Positions 61,538 through 64,000 of a stretch of DNA of 64,000 nucleotides are shown here, one piece after another. Both the position numbers and the translations under genes were made by a program. Within the stretch, counting starts at the first letter, position 1. Each line of letters starts with the position of its first letter. The notes beneath the pieces are model-generated. The model was not told where the DNA came from. It ran no database searches and worked only from the letters and a program-made list of their open reading frames with translations. The DNA is from Stercorarius parasiticus. Taxonomy: Eukaryota; Chordata; Aves; Charadriiformes; Stercorariidae. The stretch covers positions 257,127 through 321,126 of the forward strand of contig VWZL01000194.1 of assembly GCA_013396915.1 (NCBI GenBank). Direction: 5' to 3'.

Positions 61538-61612
61538 TTTATTTCCAAGAGTAGACGATGTTTACCAGCACCGAGTCCTTTCCCTTCCCACTGCAGGGTG
61601 GTGGACCCTGTA
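61538..61612 (-). other. LHX3: LHX3 3' UTR candidate with nearest AATAAA
   Basis: This is the transcribed sequence expected downstream of the LHX3 stop codon. The first canonical polyadenylation hexamer on the minus strand is AATAAA at 61543-61538, about 70 bases past the stop, which would give a very short 3' UTR. Further AATAAA hexamers on the same strand lie at 61237-61232, 60590-60585 and 60433-60428. The UTR could therefore be about 0.1, 0.4, 1.0 or 1.2 kb. The sequence alone does not decide which is used. Confidence 0.35.
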
Positions 61613-62031
61613 TCAAAATTGAGCGTGGTCGACTTCATCCAGCCAAGAGGCCGGGCTGGCAGGGAAATCCGGGTATCCCCCGCTGCTGCCGGTGGAGAGG
61701 TCGGAGCTGGGTCCGTTCCCCGCCAGGACCCTCATGGACTGGGGCACCCCTTGTCCGCTTTGTCCCATGATGCCCAAGCCGTTGTCTGGGTAAACCAAGC
61801 TGGAGATTAAAGGCTGGTGGCCTGGCAGTGCTTGCAAGGAAGCTGGTGACTGGGGTATCCCGTAGGGGCTGTTGGATCGCAGGTCGTGGTACTGGTCCTG
61901 AGCTGGGATGCTGCTGTGGTCCAGAGCAAAGCTCCCGTTGGTCCCAGCCTGTCTCCCCAGAGAAGGGGACGCTTCATTGAGATTGCTGTAAATCCCATTG
62001 GAATGGCTCATCTCGGACATAGAGGGCTCAT
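61613..62031 (-). CDS. LHX3: LHX3 last coding exon (C-terminal tail, partial gene)
   Basis: This is the terminal coding exon of a LIM-homeodomain transcription factor that acts in the nucleus in pituitary and motor-neuron development. An intron acceptor (pyrimidine-rich, ending CAG at 62034-62032) precedes the exon. The first two bases complete an Asp codon split with the upstream exon. The frame then runs 138 residues to a TGA at 61613-61615. The tail ends in SWLDEVDHAQF, preceded by MRVLAGNGPSSDLSTGSSGG and YPDFPASPA, the signature end of LHX3. The paralogue LHX4 ends differently (DEMDHPPF), so LHX3 is preferred. Other recognisable tail segments are SEMSHSNGIYSNLNEAS, DQYHDLRSNSPYGIPQSP and QPLISSLVYPD. 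There is no frameshift or internal stop, so the gene looks functional. The tail is the trans-activation region in the family. An in-frame ATG lies inside the exon but is not a start. Confidence 0.96.
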
Positions 62032-63818
62032 CTGAAAGGGAAATAGACTGGTTTTACTGGGAGAGCAGCAGCCACGGCTGGCAGCGGTCGTGCGAGAACT
62101 CCTGCAAGCTCTGGGTATAAATAGATTAGACGGATGGGAGCTGAGCAGCCACGCACTTGCCACTTGTAATTCCTTATTATTCCTGTCCTTGGTGACGGGT
62201 CTTCATAGAAGGCCACGGGATTATTATATTTTTTTTTTTAGTATAAACATCTAATACATTTTGGATTTTAAAAATATGCATTAAAAATACATATTAAAAT
62301 ATAAGACTGTGATTTAAAAATAATCCTTTAAAGCAGAATGTGAGTTCAATGTCTTTCCATCTTTTGTTCTGCATTTCTCTTTGGGTTTGAGGTTTATCCT
62401 GAATTTTTGTATCGTTTTTAAGAGCTACCTGAACACTCACGGCTGCAAGAAAAACATTCCATTGCTCAGGGAAAAGAAAAAAATTACATCTCAGCAGTAG
62501 TTGTCTGCTCCGGAACAGGCTAATGAAATGTATTTGTGTGACTGAGAAACACTTCTGAAAAATGGGCAATATTTCTTAAATTACCAGCAAAAATTGTTTG
62601 CATTCATTAGGGGCTTTATGGACAGTGAGAGCTGCTCAGTTGCCTAGGATACAAACCTGTTTGTGGCATCAAGCTATCAATAATTGTTCAACATTTTTTA
62701 GTTATTATTTATAGTATATTCATATTTAATGACGCTGATGCACAGCGTGTATAAACAGGCCTGAAAATCAAATAGTTTTTAGGAAGAGGGGAGAGAAGCT
62801 GAGATGCAAAGCGGTGTGTGTATAAACATGCATGCATTATAGCCATATGCCTGTGTCAATATGTACACAGAGTTTTGCATTTCAGCTCTTCGCCTGTATT
62901 TCTGAAAACAATACACACACACAGAGGCATGTTTGGACACTGCGGCAGCACGGACCAGGTAACGCCGGCAGAGCCCACCTGGCCCTGGGGCAGCTCTGGG
63001 CTAGAGTTGGGGCCGTGCAGAAGGTGCCCCCACGCAGCGCCGCAGGCACCAGTCTCCCCTCAGCCGGCACAGGGCCGTATCCTGCCCCTGCAGCAGGTGC
63101 CCTGGGTCTGGAGAGTACGGGATGAGGCTATGCAGGACAAGAGTTAGTGGAGGTATGTCCCTGGGTTTATCAGCAGAAATCTCTGCTCCAAAAGTGGGAC
63201 CCTCCAACGCAGAAACATCCCAACATGCAGCGATCTCCCTCGTACGGCACAGTGGAGAGGTAACGGCTGCCACAGAACTGGGAAGGGAGTCCTAACTAGT
63301 AACTACACAAACAAAACCACCCCTAAATAGGATGAAAAAATCCTACACACTTTTCCCCACAGAAACGTTCAGTGATTCCAGACTCTGTTTTTTATATTTC
63401 TAAGGGTCCCTTGCAAAGACTGTGTACGAGCAGCGGCTCTAACTCCCGCAGCGCCCGCCCGGGGAGCTCTCTCCCTGCTCTCCCTGCACCTTTTTGGACC
63501 CGACACAGCCCCCCCGGAGGGAGAGCGGAGTTTCCCCTGCAGTTCCTCAGCCACGGCTGCCCCTCGCTGCCGCGGCTCCGGTTCCTCCGCCCGCAGCCCT
63601 GCCAGGACGCGGCAGCCGGGGCCGCACCGCGGTAAATCCCGCAACTCTGCACTTCTCCCGCGTCGGGCACTTGTTTTCACTCATTGTATTAAGGTTGAAA
63701 AACATTAACGCAGCAGCGAGGGGGTGAAAGCAGCCTAGGCACGGGCAGCAGCTTTGCAGGGAGGGCACCGACCGCACTCGGCAAAGCCTCGGCGGGGGAC
63801 GGGGCTCTGGGGACCGAC
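62032..63818 (-). other. LHX3: LHX3 last intron
   Basis: The intron is 1787 bases, with GT at 63818-63817 and AG at 62033-62032. The part next to the upstream exon (about 63420-63800) is CpG-rich. The part near 62220-62340 and 62580-62760 is AT-rich with several TAAT and TTATTTA words, and carries no recognisable transposon. A short CA run lies near 62913. No coding exon is evident inside it: the open frames here are GC-driven and match nothing I know. Confidence 0.85.
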
Positions 63819-63990
63819 CTGTGAAGGAGACCTCGGCATCGCTGTCGGGCCCCTCCTCCTGGATGCTGTCCTTGTCGGACTTGGAGGTCCCCCGGGACCG
63901 CTTCATGTTCCTGAAGTACTGACCCCACCGCTGCCTCCCCGCGTCTTTCTTCAGCCTTTTCTCCTTGGCCCTGCGGTTCTGGAACCAGAC
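63819..63990 (-). CDS. LHX3: LHX3 penultimate coding exon (end of homeodomain helix 3 and linker)
   Basis: This 172-base exon encodes 57 residues plus the first base of the next codon. It opens with [20 protein letters not shown], the second half of the DNA-recognition helix of the homeodomain including the invariant Trp, Phe, Asn and Arg (WF.NRR). [14 protein letters not shown] and a Ser/Asp/Glu-rich linker ending DSDAEVSFT follow. The [11 protein letters not shown] block separates LHX3 from LHX4 (QFYKSVKRSRG). The exon starts after an acceptor CTGCTTGCAG at 64000-63991, which falls at the intron position shared by many homeobox genes (between homeodomain residues 46 and 47). It ends at donor ACAG|GTCGGT (GT at 63818-63817), phase 1, which matches the phase of the last exon. 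The rest of the homeodomain and both LIM domains lie beyond the right edge. Confidence 0.96.
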
Positions 63991-64000
63991 CTGCAAGCAG

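Noticed and set aside
61987..62020. Internal ATG of the last LHX3 exon as a translation start
   Set aside because: The frame extends upstream to the acceptor and joins the previous exon, as in known LHX3 proteins.
63547..63818. Continuation of the LHX3 homeodomain frame past 63819 as coding
   Set aside because: A clear donor ACAG|GTCGGT ends the exon at 63819, and the phase joins perfectly to the last exon; the read-through residues are unlike LHX3.
63819..63990. Assignment to LHX4 instead of LHX3
   Set aside because: [16 protein letters not shown] and the DEVDHAQF terminus are LHX3 features; LHX4 has a different linker and ending.
1..64000. tRNA, rRNA, CRISPR arrays, bacterial operons or phage
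   Set aside because: No tRNA B-box with matching A-box, no regularly spaced repeats and no bacterial coding density; the window is vertebrate intergenic DNA.

Overview
This is a 64-kb piece of vertebrate nuclear genome, almost certainly from a bird. The one gene that can be recognised with confidence is the 3' part of the LIM-homeobox gene LHX3, on the minus strand at the right edge. Its last two coding exons (63819-63990 and 61613-62031) encode the end of the homeodomain recognition helix and the whole C-terminal tail. The LIM domains and most of the homeodomain lie beyond position 64000. A bird is suggested by the very low density of interspersed repeats, the few short microsatellites, and one solo retroviral LTR (32389-32871) of a type I know from non-galliform birds. 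The species cannot be named from the sequence.

Layout. 1-2 kb is unique non-coding DNA. A CpG island at about 2.03-2.65 kb holds a 98-base assembly gap and is probably the promoter or first non-coding exon of a neighbouring gene. From 2.65 to 61.5 kb I find no gene. This is the long intergenic interval that lies downstream of LHX3. It holds a GC-rich patch at 8.3-8.56 kb, an orphan CpG island at 33.69-33.93 kb with a CTCF-like site and four regularly spaced MYB-type motifs, two old repeat relics (MIR-like at 24.2 kb, CR1-like at 16.7 kb), the LTR, several small tandem repeats and two perfect 11-bp hairpins. It also holds many AT-rich, repeat-free blocks rich in homeodomain cores. From 61.5 kb to the end is LHX3: candidate 3' UTR, last exon, a 1.8-kb intron, the penultimate coding exon, and the splice acceptor at the window edge.

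How it may work together. LHX3 is a transcription factor of pituitary and motor-neuron development, and such genes are often controlled by distal elements in a flanking gene desert. Motifs for factors of the same programmes (LIM-HD TTAATTAA pairs, PITX/OTX TAATCC, POU octamer, TALE/HOX, paired E-boxes, MYB, CTCF) occur in compact clusters across the interval. The clusters are seen directly; their enhancer function is inference. I found no new protein system. The best candidates for undescribed biology are the orphan CpG island at 33.7 kb, the TAATCC/ATGCAAAT composite at 52.85 kb, the near-perfect p53-type site at 44.14 kb, and a short homeodomain-helix-like reading frame behind a splice acceptor at 28.76 kb, which may be chance.
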